From positions 2,750,001 to 2,814,000 of the forward strand of contig NZ_CP147012.1 of NCBI RefSeq assembly GCF_037126285.1: a stretch of DNA of 64,000 nt. The letters are read 5' to 3'. The DNA is from Bernardetia sp. MNP-M8. Lineage in GTDB: Bacteria; Bacteroidota; Bacteroidia; Cytophagales; Bernardetiaceae. Below the pieces are notes generated by a model. It did not search any database and was not told the origin of the DNA. It saw only the letters and a program-made list of their open reading frames with translations. A program made the translations under genes and the position numbers. Below are positions 40,594 to 50,400 of this stretch, in pieces (the stretch's first letter is position 1; each line of letters starts with the position of its first letter).

Positions 40594-41763
40594 TTAAGAC
40601 AACTTATTCTTAAACATTTCATAACCAATTTCTCTGACTAACTGAAATTGATTGCTTTCCTTCCAAATTCCAATACTCGGATGTGGAACGCCATTAAAAG
40701 TAGAAGTTTTGACCATTGTGTAATGAATCATATCATCAAACACAATTTTATCATTGATTTTCAATTCATTTTCAAAAGCATAGTCTCCCATTCCGATAAA
40801 ATCTCCAGCTAAACAAGTAGAGCCTCCAAAACGATAAACGTGTTTTCCTTCACTCTTCGAACTTGTCGTAGCATCTTCCGAATCCCAAATTTTAGGTTTG
40901 TAAGGCATTTCCAAACAGTCAGGCATGTGAGCTGTAAAAGAAACATCTAAAATTGCTACATTAATTCCTCTGCTATCAATAATATCTTGAACAGAAGCTA
41001 CCAAATAACCTGTTTGCCAGCCGACAGCTTCTCCTGGTTCTAGGATAACTTGAACATTATATTTTTCTTTTATTCTATTCAAAAGTTTTACTAAAAGCTC
41101 TACATCATAATCTTTTCTTGTGATATGATGTCCACCTCCCATATTTAGCCATTTTGCTTGGTGCAAAAGATGCCCAAATTTTTCTTCTACATGGATAAGT
41201 GTGCGTTCAAGTGTGTCAGAACCTTGCTCACAAAGTGTATGAAAGTGCAGTCCTTCAATTCCTTCTGGAAGACTTTCTCCTATTTTATCAAAGGTAAGTC
41301 CGAAGCGAGACCCTGGCACACAAGGGTTATACAAATCGGTTTCTACTTCGGAGTATTCTGGATTGATGCGCAAACCTGCTGATATTTTTTTACCTGTTTT
41401 AGCTTCATTTTGATTTAATTTACCCTTAAAACGTTCATACTGCGAAAGTGAATTGAAACTAATATGATTTACATACGTCATAATTTCATCAAATTCTTTT
41501 TCTGTATAAGCAGGTGCGTAGGCGTGAACTTCTTGTCCAAATTCTTCAAAAGCCAAACGAGCCTCATAAAGCGAACTAGACGTACAACCATGCAAATATT
41601 GGCGCACCAAAGGAAAAGTACTAAACATCGAAAAGCCTTTCAAAGCACAAATAATATGCGCTCCTGTGCGTTTTTGGACACTATCCAAAATTTCTAAATT
41701 TCTGCGAAGAAGACGTTCTTCCAAAACAAAACAAGGCGAAGGAATTTGAGAAATATCTATCAT
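40594..41763 (-). CDS. nspC: Carboxynorspermidine / carboxyspermidine decarboxylase
   Basis: 389-residue PLP enzyme of the alanine-racemase fold, acting last in the carboxyspermidine route to spermidine or norspermidine. Seen are the PLP Lys42 in IICALKGFSMF, CTSSSLYEARLAFEEFGQEVHAYAPAY, GLRINPEYSEVETDLYNPCVPGSRFGLT, LHFHTLCEQGSDTLERT, WLNMGGGHHITR and LEPGEAVGWQTGYLV. The partner carboxynorspermidine dehydrogenase gene is not in the window. The same genome also has an AdoMet decarboxylase fusion (1-1095), so two aminopropyl/aspartate-semialdehyde routes coexist. Confidence 0.95.
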   Translation of the reverse strand: MIDISQIPSPCFVLEERLLRRNLEILDSVQKRTGAHIICALKGFSMFSTFPLVRQYLHGCTSSSLYEARLAFEEFGQEVHAYAPAYTEKEFDEIMTYVNHISFNSLSQYERFKGKLNQNEAKTGKKISAGLRINPEYSEVETDLYNPCVPGSRFGLTFDKIGESLPEGIEGLHFHTLCEQGSDTLERTLIHVEEKFGHLLHQAKWLNMGGGHHITRKDYDVELLVKLLNRIKEKYNVQVILEPGEAVGWQTGYLVASVQDIIDSRGINVAILDVSFTAHMPDCLEMPYKPKIWDSEDATTSSKSEGKHVYRFGGSTCLAGDFIGMGDYAFENELKINDKIVFDDMIHYTMVKTSTFNGVPHPSIGIWKESNQFQLVREIGYEMFKNKLS

Positions 41764-41859
41764 TATAGTTATACATTTTAAAATTGTCTGACACTTATGA
41801 AAGCGTCTGACAATGCTAGATTTTATTTTTTCTGTAAAGTTAGTTTTATTTGAAATAGT

Positions 41860-42375
41860 TTAAAAAGAAATCCCTATTTCTTTCAATTCAACTTTTAAAT
41901 TCTCATAATAAAGTGGTTTTTCATTTAGACCATAAAAGATATTATCAGATTCTATTATCCATATGTGCAAATAATGTCCATTTTTAAACTCTAACTTACA
42001 ACCACTTTGAATTAATCCATTGTCATATTCTGTTGAAAGTAATTCAATAAAACATTTTCTAATCTCTCCTAATTCTAACAATTTTTTACTACTCAGATAT
42101 TCTTTTATCTTCCACCTATATCTGTTGTCTTCAAAATCAGTTTCAAAATTACTTTTGTTTATAAATCCACCTAATTGAATATGTAAAGATTTTGCATCTT
42201 GGTTACAGTCAAAAGTTAATTCTTTTCCATTACTAAACTCAAGTTTTAATGTACCTAATGACTCTTTATCTAATTTACCTTCAGAAAAATATTGTTCTTG
42301 AAAAGCAGATTCAATTTTTAAACCAATTAAGGATTGTAAATAACTTAAGTTTCTTGTATATATTTCTTGGTTCAT
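41860..42375 (-). CDS. Hypothetical protein
   Basis: 171-residue soluble protein of unknown function. It has a beta-rich pattern (LGTLKLEFSNGKELTFDCNQDAKSLHIQLGGF and SGCKLEFKNGHYLHIWIIESDNIFYGL), two similar halves each with L-x-L-E-F-x-N-G-x-x-L, suggesting an internal duplication. No signal or membrane segment. It lies downstream of recN on the same strand after a half copy of the ACAGACT hairpin. Confidence 0.55.
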   Translation of the reverse strand: MNQEIYTRNLSYLQSLIGLKIESAFQEQYFSEGKLDKESLGTLKLEFSNGKELTFDCNQDAKSLHIQLGGFINKSNFETDFEDNRYRWKIKEYLSSKKLLELGEIRKCFIELLSTEYDNGLIQSGCKLEFKNGHYLHIWIIESDNIFYGLNEKPLYYENLKVELKEIGISF

Positions 42376-42392
42376 TTGAGGTTATGTTTTAA

Positions 42393-42412
42393 AACAGACT
42401 AGGAAGTCTGTT
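42393..42412. repeat. Half copy of the GTTCAGAC/ACAGACT repeat
   Basis: AACAGACT-AGGA-AGTCTGTT followed by ATAC. Only the second hairpin of the element is present. It ends seven bases from the recN stop. Confidence 0.8.
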
Positions 42413-42418
42413 ATACAG

Positions 42419-44074
42419 TTACTTCACCTGCAAAAGCTCCTTTGCACTATTATATGTACTCGTACTTGGCGTAGAACCTCCAATCATTTGAGCAATTTCT
42501 TTCACTCGCTCATCGTTTGATAGTTTTTTGATTCTTGAAACAGTACGGTCTGCCGAGTTATCTTTATAAATAAAGTAATGTGTACTTCCTTGAGAAGCAA
42601 CTTGTGGCAAATGACTAATAATTAAAACTTGGTGTATTTTGGACATCTCTTGAATGATTTTACCCATTTTAAGGGCAATTTCGCCAGAAATACCTGTATC
42701 AATTTCATCAAAAACGAGTGTAGGAAGTGAAATGTGTTTTGCCAAACGATACTTTATACACAACATCAAACGAGAAAATTCTCCACCAGAAGCTACATCT
42801 TTCAAGGGTTGTGGTGAAATTCCCTTATTTGCAGAAAACCAAAATTCTACCAAATCAGCACCTGAAGGACTAAGAGCAATCGGTGTAATTTCGATTTGAA
42901 AACGAGCATTTGGCATTCCTAATTCACCCAAAAGATAATTTATTTGGTTTTGTGTATCTTCTACCACAGATTTTCTTTGTTCTGTAAGTTGGTTTGCTAA
43001 GTCTGTCAAGTAGGATTTACTTCTTAAAATATCCTCTTTTAAGTCTTTCAAGTCATCATCAAAATTCTCTACTTTTCTTACTTTATCAGCAATTTCATCA
43101 CGAATAATTATCAATTCTTCACTACTCTGAACATTGTGCTTGTTTTCCAAATGATACAATGCACTCAAAATCTGTTTCACAATTCCTGCCGTTTCTTCAT
43201 CCGTTACTAACTCTCCAGATTCGCTTTCAATCTCTTTCGAAATATCTTGAATTTCTATCATTGCACTATTCAAACGTTCGTACAGTGCATTGAAAGAAGA
43301 CGAAAATGAACTTGTTTTTGAAAGCGCATGAACAGCTTCTCTCAAAATATTTTCAGCCGAATATTCTTCATCAGACAGAGAATTGAAGGCAATAGACATT
43401 TGAGTTCTGATAAAATCTACATTTTCAAGACGTTCTAATTCTTGCTCTAGTTCTTCTTTATCGATTTTCTCTAAATCTGCTTTTTCTAATTCTTCCAAAA
43501 GGTGCATATTATAATCGTACTCTTTTCGAAGACGAATTTCTTCATTTTTTAGCTCTTCATATTTCTTTATAATTTTTCTATACTGTTTAAACTCTTGTCC
43601 ATACATCTCTAAAAGAGTTTTTGTATTGGCATATAAATCCAAAACATCTCTTTGATAATCATTCGAAAAAAGCTGCATGGTATCGTGCTGGGCGTGAATG
43701 TCCATCAAACGAACAGCAATTCTTTTGAGAGAATCCAAGGGAACAGGCATATCATTAATAAAAGCTCTTGAACGACCGTTTGGTGCAATTTGCCTACGGA
43801 TAATACACGTAGTATCATATTCAATATCTTCTTTCTCAAAAACTTTTTTAAGATTATAGTTTGCAATATCAAAAGTTCCCTCAATGACACATTTGCCATC
43901 AGGATTGAGAAGAACTTTTGTATCAGCTCGGTTTCCTGCCAAAAGCCCTAATGCACCACGCAAAATAGACTTTCCTGCACCTGTCTCGCCCGTAATGACG
44001 TTGAGGTGAGAATCTGGCTGGATTTCTAAATGCTCTATGAGCGCATAATTATCGATAAGCAAATGTTTAAGCAT
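42419..44074 (-). CDS. recN: DNA repair ATPase RecN
   Basis: 551-residue SMC-like protein for double-strand break repair. The Walker A GETGAGKS lies at residues 29-36, the coiled-coil arms span about 150-390 (e.g. KIDKEELEQELERLENV), and the C-terminal head has the signature ASGGEFSRLMLCIKYRLA and Walker B LVFDEIDTGISGEIA, then HQVLIISHLPQVASQGSTHYFIYK. The order, size and SMC signature are standard. Confidence 0.95.
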   Translation of the reverse strand: MLKHLLIDNYALIEHLEIQPDSHLNVITGETGAGKSILRGALGLLAGNRADTKVLLNPDGKCVIEGTFDIANYNLKKVFEKEDIEYDTTCIIRRQIAPNGRSRAFINDMPVPLDSLKRIAVRLMDIHAQHDTMQLFSNDYQRDVLDLYANTKTLLEMYGQEFKQYRKIIKKYEELKNEEIRLRKEYDYNMHLLEELEKADLEKIDKEELEQELERLENVDFIRTQMSIAFNSLSDEEYSAENILREAVHALSKTSSFSSSFNALYERLNSAMIEIQDISKEIESESGELVTDEETAGIVKQILSALYHLENKHNVQSSEELIIIRDEIADKVRKVENFDDDLKDLKEDILRSKSYLTDLANQLTEQRKSVVEDTQNQINYLLGELGMPNARFQIEITPIALSPSGADLVEFWFSANKGISPQPLKDVASGGEFSRLMLCIKYRLAKHISLPTLVFDEIDTGISGEIALKMGKIIQEMSKIHQVLIISHLPQVASQGSTHYFIYKDNSADRTVSRIKKLSNDERVKEIAQMIGGSTPSTSTYNSAKELLQVK

Positions 44075-44233
44075 ACTATTTTTTATCGTTTATGAGAACG
44101 GTTTTGGAAAGTTTCTTTATTGATTTATTCAAGCATTTTGCTTGAAGTCTATTTTCTATGACGAAAATACAAAATTTTGAATTCAATTTATTAAAGAAAG
44201 TAAAGAAGTTTAGAATGCTTCATAATAGTTCTT

Positions 44234-44241
44234 TATCTTTG
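44234..44241 (+). promoter_or_regulatory. Candidate -7 box of the iron permease gene
   Basis: TATCTTTG, followed by GCAAGATAAA, about 55 bases before the start. A TTTAG some 22 bases upstream is a weak -33 candidate. Confidence 0.45.
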
Positions 44242-44294
44242 CAAGATAAATTATTCTGCTCACAAAATTAGCAAAAAGTATTGAATTTTATCGA

Positions 44295-46007
44295 ATGCAA
44301 AAAATAAAATCGATTTTTTCCTCTTCTTTGTCTTATTTTTTAGTAATTGCTCTACTTTTAGTGTGGAGTATGCCAATTTTATATCTTTTTACGGCATTTG
44401 ATGGAGAAAGTAGTACAGCGTGGAAACATATTTCTGAAAATCTTTTATTGGATTATACATTAGGCTCTTTCAAAATGCTTTTTGGTGTGAGTTTGGGAGT
44501 GCTTTTTTTCGGTGTTCCTACAGCTTGGCTTGTTTCTACAACTCATTTTTTTGGACGTAAATTTTTTGAATGGGCATTAGTTTTGCCACTTGCTATTCCT
44601 GCTTACATTTTAGCTTATACGTATGCTGCAACACTTTCTTATACAGGTGGAGTTGGTATTTTTCTGAGAGAAATGGGTTTGCCTTCTGTTTCGATTATGT
44701 CTGATTTTGGGGGGATTTTTATTTTAGCTTTGGCTTTATACCCTTATGTTTATGCAGTAACCAAAACAGCTTTTTCAAATCAATTAGGTAGTGTTTGGGA
44801 GGCTTCAAAAATGCTTGGCAAATCTTCTTTCTATACTTTTTTTAAAATTGTTTTGCCACTTGCTCGTCCGTTTATTTTTGGAGGACTTTTTCTTGTTACG
44901 ATGGAGGTTTTGAATGAATACGGAACATTTAAATATTACGGAATTCAGACTTTTACAACAGGGATTTTTAGTGCTTGGGCAAAATTTGGAGATGTAAAAG
45001 CTGCTCTGCGATTAGCTTTGTGTCTTTTGGGTGTTATTGTCTTTTTAGTGATTTTAGAGAAAAATCAGCGTGGCAGAATGGCTTTTTCAGATGATAAAAA
45101 TACAGCACAAATGCCACGAAAAAAATTGAATCTGTATCAACAAATTTTAGCATTTAGTTTTTGTAGTCTTATTTTTTGTTTTGCCTTTGGATTTCCTGTT
45201 GTACAACTTCTTTTCTGGACAGTCAAAGAATTTCAAGCCAAAGGAATCAGTGAAGTTTTGAATCAAGAAATTTATGACCTTGCTTCTCATACAGTGACTT
45301 TAGCTTTTTTGAGTGCATTTGTTGTAGTTGTTGTGGCTATTTTATTAGGTCTTTTTCAAAAACGAATTAGTAGTTTGAGTGTCGTTGGTGGGGACACCGA
45401 CAACGGCAAAAAGAAAATAAATTTAGCCTTCATAAAAAACTATCCATTTTCATTACTCTTTCAAAAATCTATCAGTCGGATTGCTACAATGGGTTATGCT
45501 GTTCCAGGGGCTGTGATTGCTGTGGGTGTGTTGGGTGTTTTCCTTTGGATTGATAAAAAACTGTATTCGTTTGTACTTTCAACTTTTGATATAAAAATTG
45601 GTTTATTTATTTCTGGAACTGTAGTTTCTTTGATTTATGCGTATTCTGTGCGTTTTTTGTCAGTGGGTTTTCAGCCTATTGAAAGCCAGCTTTTAAAAAT
45701 TGGAAATTCATTAGAATCAGCATCAAGAATGTTAGGCAAAAATTCTACACAAACATTTTTTAAGATAACTTTACCACTTCTTCGCCCTGCCATGCTAACA
45801 GCTTTACTCTTGGTTTTTGTTGATGTGAGTAAAGAATTACCTTTAACACTTATTTTACGACCTTTCAATTATGATACCTTAGCCACAAAAGCATACGAAC
45901 TTGCAGACCAAGAATTTGTAGCTCAATCGGCTTTACCTGCCTTGTTGATTATCTTGATAAGTCTTTTACCTGCTATTTTGCTTTCTCAAATAAGTAAAAA
46001 GAAATAG
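44295..46007 (+). CDS. Iron(III) ABC transporter permease, two fused membrane halves
   Basis: 570-residue FbpB-type permease, in which one chain carries both permease domains (about 12 helices). The EAA loops are seen in each half: EASKMLGKSSFYTFFKIVLPLARP (residues ~170-195) and ESASRMLGKNSTQTFFKITLPLLRP. Export of iron-binding-protein-delivered Fe3+ into the cytosol is the family role. The ATPase and binding protein genes are not adjacent. Between helices of the second half, the loop reads SLSVVGGDTDNGKKK, which is encoded by the 27-base palindrome at 45381-45407. Confidence 0.88.
   Translation: MQKIKSIFSSSLSYFLVIALLLVWSMPILYLFTAFDGESSTAWKHISENLLLDYTLGSFKMLFGVSLGVLFFGVPTAWLVSTTHFFGRKFFEWALVLPLAIPAYILAYTYAATLSYTGGVGIFLREMGLPSVSIMSDFGGIFILALALYPYVYAVTKTAFSNQLGSVWEASKMLGKSSFYTFFKIVLPLARPFIFGGLFLVTMEVLNEYGTFKYYGIQTFTTGIFSAWAKFGDVKAALRLALCLLGVIVFLVILEKNQRGRMAFSDDKNTAQMPRKKLNLYQQILAFSFCSLIFCFAFGFPVVQLLFWTVKEFQAKGISEVLNQEIYDLASHTVTLAFLSAFVVVVVAILLGLFQKRISSLSVVGGDTDNGKKKINLAFIKNYPFSLLFQKSISRIATMGYAVPGAVIAVGVLGVFLWIDKKLYSFVLSTFDIKIGLFISGTVVSLIYAYSVRFLSVGFQPIESQLLKIGNSLESASRMLGKNSTQTFFKITLPLLRPAMLTALLLVFVDVSKELPLTLILRPFNYDTLATKAYELADQEFVAQSALPALLIILISLLPAILLSQISKKK
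45381..45407. repeat. Short palindromic repeat, GGGAC family, copy inside the permease gene
   Basis: 27 bases running from GTCGTTGGTG to CACCGACAACGGC, coding VVGGDTDNG in frame. Right half ACACC(G/A)ACAACGGC is the family signature. Related copies: 1154, 5180, 6240 and 63600; a split copy flanks the IS110 element. Confidence 0.85.
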
Positions 46008-46023
46008 TTGATTTATTGTTATT

Positions 46024-46045
46024 GTCGCTACACTAAAACACCAAC
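46024..46045. repeat. Left part of palindromic repeat split by IS110
   Basis: GTCGCTACACTAAAACACCAAC. Its end AACACCAAC joined to AACGGC (47396-47401) gives the signature ACACCAACAACGGC of the dispersed palindrome, so the insertion sequence sits inside a copy. Confidence 0.65.
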
Positions 46046-46069
46046 CTTTAGGTTTGCACTAGATAAATA

Positions 46070-46290
46070 GAATGAAATACTTATCTTGTATTTAAGTATT
46101 CATCAAGTAGGTAGAGAACCTGTAACACCAACAGAGAACCTGTAACACCAACAAGAACATAGATTCTATCCGTTGAATTAGCCTCTACCTACATTTATTC
46201 AATCGCATACTTATATAGAATTCGGAGAACTTTTATTACTCTAAATAATAAAAATTACCTCATTAGATAAGGTTTTAAGTTTGATTGACT
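46070..46290 (+). ncRNA. Candidate bridge RNA of the IS110 element
   Basis: Structure read by eye: a 5' hairpin (46076-46083 with 46093-46100), a loop closed by GTAGGTAGAG/CTCTACCTAC (46107-46116 with 46183-46192), and a second loop closed by CAATC..ACTTA / TAAGT..GATTG (46200-46213 with 46276-46287) with an inner stem 46231-46253. Loop 1 has AACACCAAC, identical to the left flank, and CCGTTG, complementary to the right flank CAACGG. Loop 2 has ATAGAATTC, identical to the right element end, and AAGGTT, complementary to the left end AACCTT. This is the guide layout of IS621-type bridge RNAs. It is an inference, not a measured transcript. Confidence 0.6.
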
Positions 46291-46336
46291 AATTGATGAA
46301 CTACTCTATTAAATAATCACTTAAAATTAACTTTTT

Positions 46337-47347
46337 ATGCAAACTTATCAAACTTTTTTAGGAATCGATGTAAGTCGCAATCATTTAGATTGTACTTTAT
46401 TGAAAGATGGTGTTATAGTAAGCCAAAAGCAAATTAAAAATAACTTAGCTTCAATAGAGAGTTACTTAGCAAAATTAGAAACTCAAATAGATATTTCTTT
46501 TTTATTAGTTTGTTTAGAGCCTACAGGCGTATATATAAATTTTTTATTGACTGCACTACTAGACAAAAAAATGAATGTTTGGGTAGAGAATGCCCTTCAA
46601 ATAAAACAATCTATGGGCTTTACTAGAGAAAAAAATGACAAAGAAGATGCCTATAGAATAGCTTTGTATGCTTTTCGTTTTCAAGACCGTTGCAAACTGT
46701 ATACCCCTGTAAGTCAGTCTATTAAAACCTTAAAAACATTGCAATTAGTTCGTAAAAATTTAATCAAATGCAAAAAACAACTGGAAACATTTTGGAAAGA
46801 ATCTCAAAAATTTGAAACAGAACAACAAAATGAATACTTAACAGAACATCTACAAAAGCCAGTAGAGCAGATAAAAGAACAAATTATAGCAGTAGAAAAA
46901 AGCATGAAAAATGTAATTAGAAATGATGAGAAATTAAAAGAACTCTATCGACTCACTACTTCTGTTGTTGGAGTAGGAGATGTAACAGCTATAAAATTAC
47001 TTGTTGTTACACAAGGTTTTACAAAGTTTAAATCTGCTAAACAACTAGCTTGTTATGCTGGTGTTGTTCCCTTTGAAAAATCATCAGGTAACCACAAAGG
47101 AAAGCCAAGGGTATCAAAAATAGCTGATAAATCACTTAAAACATTGTTACATATGTGTGCTTTAGCTGCTATAAAAGTAAAAGGGGGAGAATTAAGTGAA
47201 TTTTATGAACGTAAAATAAAAGAAGGCAAAAATAAAATGAGTGTTTTGAATGCTTTACGAAATAAAATACTTCAACGTGTAGTAGCTTGTGTACAAAATA
47301 ACAAAATCTATGAAAGACAAGGAGTAGGATTTCAAAATGCAGCATAA
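46337..47347 (+). CDS. IS110-family transposase (DEDD recombinase)
   Basis: 336-residue recombinase. N-terminal RuvC-like domain with Asp11 in LGIDVSRNH, Glu61 in CLEPTG and the Asp pair in EKNDKEDAYR (101, 104). A helical linker follows, then the C-terminal Tnp domain: TTSVVGVGDVTAIKLLVVTQGFTKFKSAKQLACYAGVVPFEKSSGNHKGKPRVSKIADKSLKTLLHMCALAA, where the catalytic Ser is expected. The length and all motifs are complete, so the enzyme should be active. IS110 enzymes use an element-encoded bridge RNA to pick target and donor. Confidence 0.93.
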   Translation: MQTYQTFLGIDVSRNHLDCTLLKDGVIVSQKQIKNNLASIESYLAKLETQIDISFLLVCLEPTGVYINFLLTALLDKKMNVWVENALQIKQSMGFTREKNDKEDAYRIALYAFRFQDRCKLYTPVSQSIKTLKTLQLVRKNLIKCKKQLETFWKESQKFETEQQNEYLTEHLQKPVEQIKEQIIAVEKSMKNVIRNDEKLKELYRLTTSVVGVGDVTAIKLLVVTQGFTKFKSAKQLACYAGVVPFEKSSGNHKGKPRVSKIADKSLKTLLHMCALAAIKVKGGELSEFYERKIKEGKNKMSVLNALRNKILQRVVACVQNNKIYERQGVGFQNAA

Positions 47348-47413
47348 ATTTATCCTAAATTTCTAAAGATTAGGCTTGACTTTGTCATAGAATTCAACGG
47401 CAAGAGAAAAAAA

Positions 47414-47447
47414 TAACTGGTTCAAGCAAAGATGCTTAAACCAGTTA
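47414..47447. repeat. Hairpin repeat, ACTGGTTCAAGCA family, copy 2
   Basis: TAACTGGTT-C-AAGCA-AAGA-TGCTT-A-AACCAGTTA, 14 bp with one internal mismatch. It shares ACTGGTTCAAGCA with 19265-19300. It lies past the stop of the T9SS gene and may help end its transcript. Confidence 0.7.
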
Positions 47448-47483
47448 CAGTAATCTCTGCTCACACTAAAGCGTAAGCTACAT

Positions 47484-50400
47484 TTACATTTTGACAACTT
47501 TAAAAGTTTTCTGTAAAGTAGAAGTTCTTAATTGTATCAAATAACTGCCTCTAGCTAAATTTTGCAGGTTATTAAATTCTATTTTCTGACTTCCTTTTTG
47601 GAAAGACTGAGAAATAGTTTTGATACTTCTTCCTGCCATATCTGTTAAAATAATATCTACAGTTTCTTGTCTCTCTAAGCTAAAATCAAGCGTTAGAATA
47701 TCTGTAAACGGATTTGGATAAGCTATAAAATCAGCTTGATTTTCAGAGTCATTTATACTCCAATTTACTTTCTTTATATCTGAATAAGAGAAAGTACCAT
47801 CAGTATCAATTTGTTTCAAACGATAATAGGCTTCTCTGTTTTCTATTCCTACATTTTTATCAACAAATGAATAAGTATTTTTAGTATTATCTCTTCCAAT
47901 AGGATTTTTTATGTTACCAATTCTTTCAAAATTGTCTCCTGTAAATGAGCGTTCAACTTCAAAATAATCGTGGTTTAGCTCTCCTATTGTTGTCCAGTCC
48001 AAAATAGCATCATTTTCCATTGGTTTAGCATCAAAAGACAAGAGTGTAAGTGGCAAAATGGTAAATTCATCATCTGCGCCAAGTGTAAATGGACTGAAAT
48101 TAGTTATTGTTCCTAGACTTAAAACACCTTGATAAGGCGTAGCGATAAGTCCACCATTGAAATGATCTCTCCAAATAGAACCATCCCATCGCAATACTTT
48201 CAAATCATTCTCTTCTCCGACAGTACAACTACGAATTTCATCATAACTTAGCGTAACAACGACATTTGAATTTCCATTTGTTCTATCCAAAATCCAGTAT
48301 TCACATTGTCCAACATGATGAATTGTTGCTTCCTTAGAAAAAGGATCAAAAGGAGTAACTTGTTTGGTGTATTGTGCTGTAAAATGATGGTTTATGTTTG
48401 AAGGAGCAGAAATTCCAATAGGTGCGCCCCAACCTGCATTACCTACAGGAAAATTGAAAGCATCATTTCCTATTTTGCGTACTTTCATATCTGCATGACT
48501 TGCATTAATAGCAATTGTTGAAGTAGCATTATCTACAAATATAAGTTTATGGTCATTGTCTGCTCTGAAAACTCCATTTGTCCAAGTGGCAGCATTTAAT
48601 ATATTGATGTCAGTATTTTGAGTACGAACTCCTGCACCTGTATTGAGCATCAATAAATTATGATAGTAGAGAGTTGAACTAAGAGGAAAACTAACAAGTT
48701 GCGAAGTTGTAATATGTAAAGTAGCTGACATTATACGTCCTACATTTCCTCCAATTAAATCATATACCCTTATTGTCCAATTTCCTGACGGATTTTCATT
48801 AATAAATGAAGCTAAAGATTGATTAGGTATATATGTTCCATTTATACTCGGTACACCTGCACCACATTGATTTTGAACAAAGTCTGCTGCTTGATCATCC
48901 AATGTAACTCTGATACTATTTCCAGTACAACTACCTGTACCATTTAAAGGATTAGCAAGTAAGTCTCTGAATGTACCAGTAGGACTTATGAGACGTACAT
49001 ATAAATCACCTATACGAGTATGATTGATTTCAATATCTAGATTGACATCAGAAATTAAATTTGCAGTAGCAGGAATATTTATAGTATGAGGAACACCTGT
49101 TGTATTATTATTATCAGGAATTGCAAGACCAGCATAAGCAGTGGTTGTAATATTTAGATTGACATTTCTGAATGCTCCTACATCAGCTCCTACACGGTCA
49201 GAAATATTGAGAATCCAATCTCCAGAAGGATTTTGTCCATCAAAAGCACTTAACGCTTGTGAGGGACGACGAGTACCTGTAATAGCAGTAGGATTGGTAC
49301 ATTGTGATTGTACAGTACTTCCTGCTGCATCAGAAAGTCTTACATCAATATTATCTCTACCACAAGTTCCAGTTCCAAGTGTTACTCTATTTATTAGAGT
49401 TATAGTTGTTCCTTGTGGACTTGTTAGAGTAACAATCAAATCACCTACATAAGTATGGTCAATATCCAAATCAACTGTCATATTTGTAATAGTACCAAAA
49501 GTAGTAGGAACAGTAATAGTTCTATTTATGCCAGCAGCATTATTATCTGGGATACTGACATCTGTAGTATTGTTATAGGTATTTGTAGCAGCAGGTGTAG
49601 CTAGAGCAGCATCATTATTATAAGAATTAGATACTGTTGTAATTCCTTGTCCAGTACTTGTTCCTGTGTGATTTATAAGCTGTTGTGCATTTCCATCGAA
49701 ACGCATAGTAGATAAATTTGCATTATACACTCCTTGATTAGTAAAATTTCCTCCCAGTCTAAATAATCCTGTATTTCCACTTAATGTAGCTGTGTTAGCA
49801 TTTTGGAAATTTCCCTGTACGATAAGTGTTCCATTTCCAATATTAACAGTTGCACCTACTGTATTGATTAGATTTCCTTCAATTATTAATGTTCCTCCAT
49901 TGGTATTAATTGTACCTTTATTAGTAACATCTCCTTGTACTCTAAGTGTTTGCCCTGCATTAAAATTAAGAATGCTTCCTGTTTCTACTAATAATGTTCT
50001 ACATATATTGCTAACACTAGGCGTATTTACATCTACTGTATGAGGTACAATACAACCAATGATTACATCACTTGAAGCAACAGGTACAGCATTGGTAGTC
50101 CAAGTAGAAGCTGTATTCCAAACTCCATTTGTTCTAGAATAAACAGCATTAGCTGAAGCAGGTAATGTAGTAATAACAACAGTTCCTGTTGTAGATAAAG
50201 CACTTAGTTTTCCTTCTGTAACAGCATATACTTGATAATAGTAAGTAGTAGAAGGGGTAAGACCTGTAATAATAGTGCTTGTAGTATTAGCAGGTAATTG
50301 TCTATCAAAAGTATAATTTACACCATCTAAAGAGCGATAAAGAACTATTCCTACTTCATTTGTGGCATTATCTGTCCAATTTAAAATAAAAGAACTACTA

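Larger units (their letters stand above)
46046..47394 (+). mobile_element. IS110-family insertion sequence
   Basis: About 1.35 kb: a ~290-base non-coding 5' part, the transposase gene and a short 3' tail. There are no terminal inverted repeats, as expected of IS110. CAAC occurs at both borders (46042-46045 and 47395-47398), consistent with a shared core. The exact end could be off by a few bases because of this shared sequence. Both flanks read as halves of the host's palindromic repeat. Confidence 0.75.
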
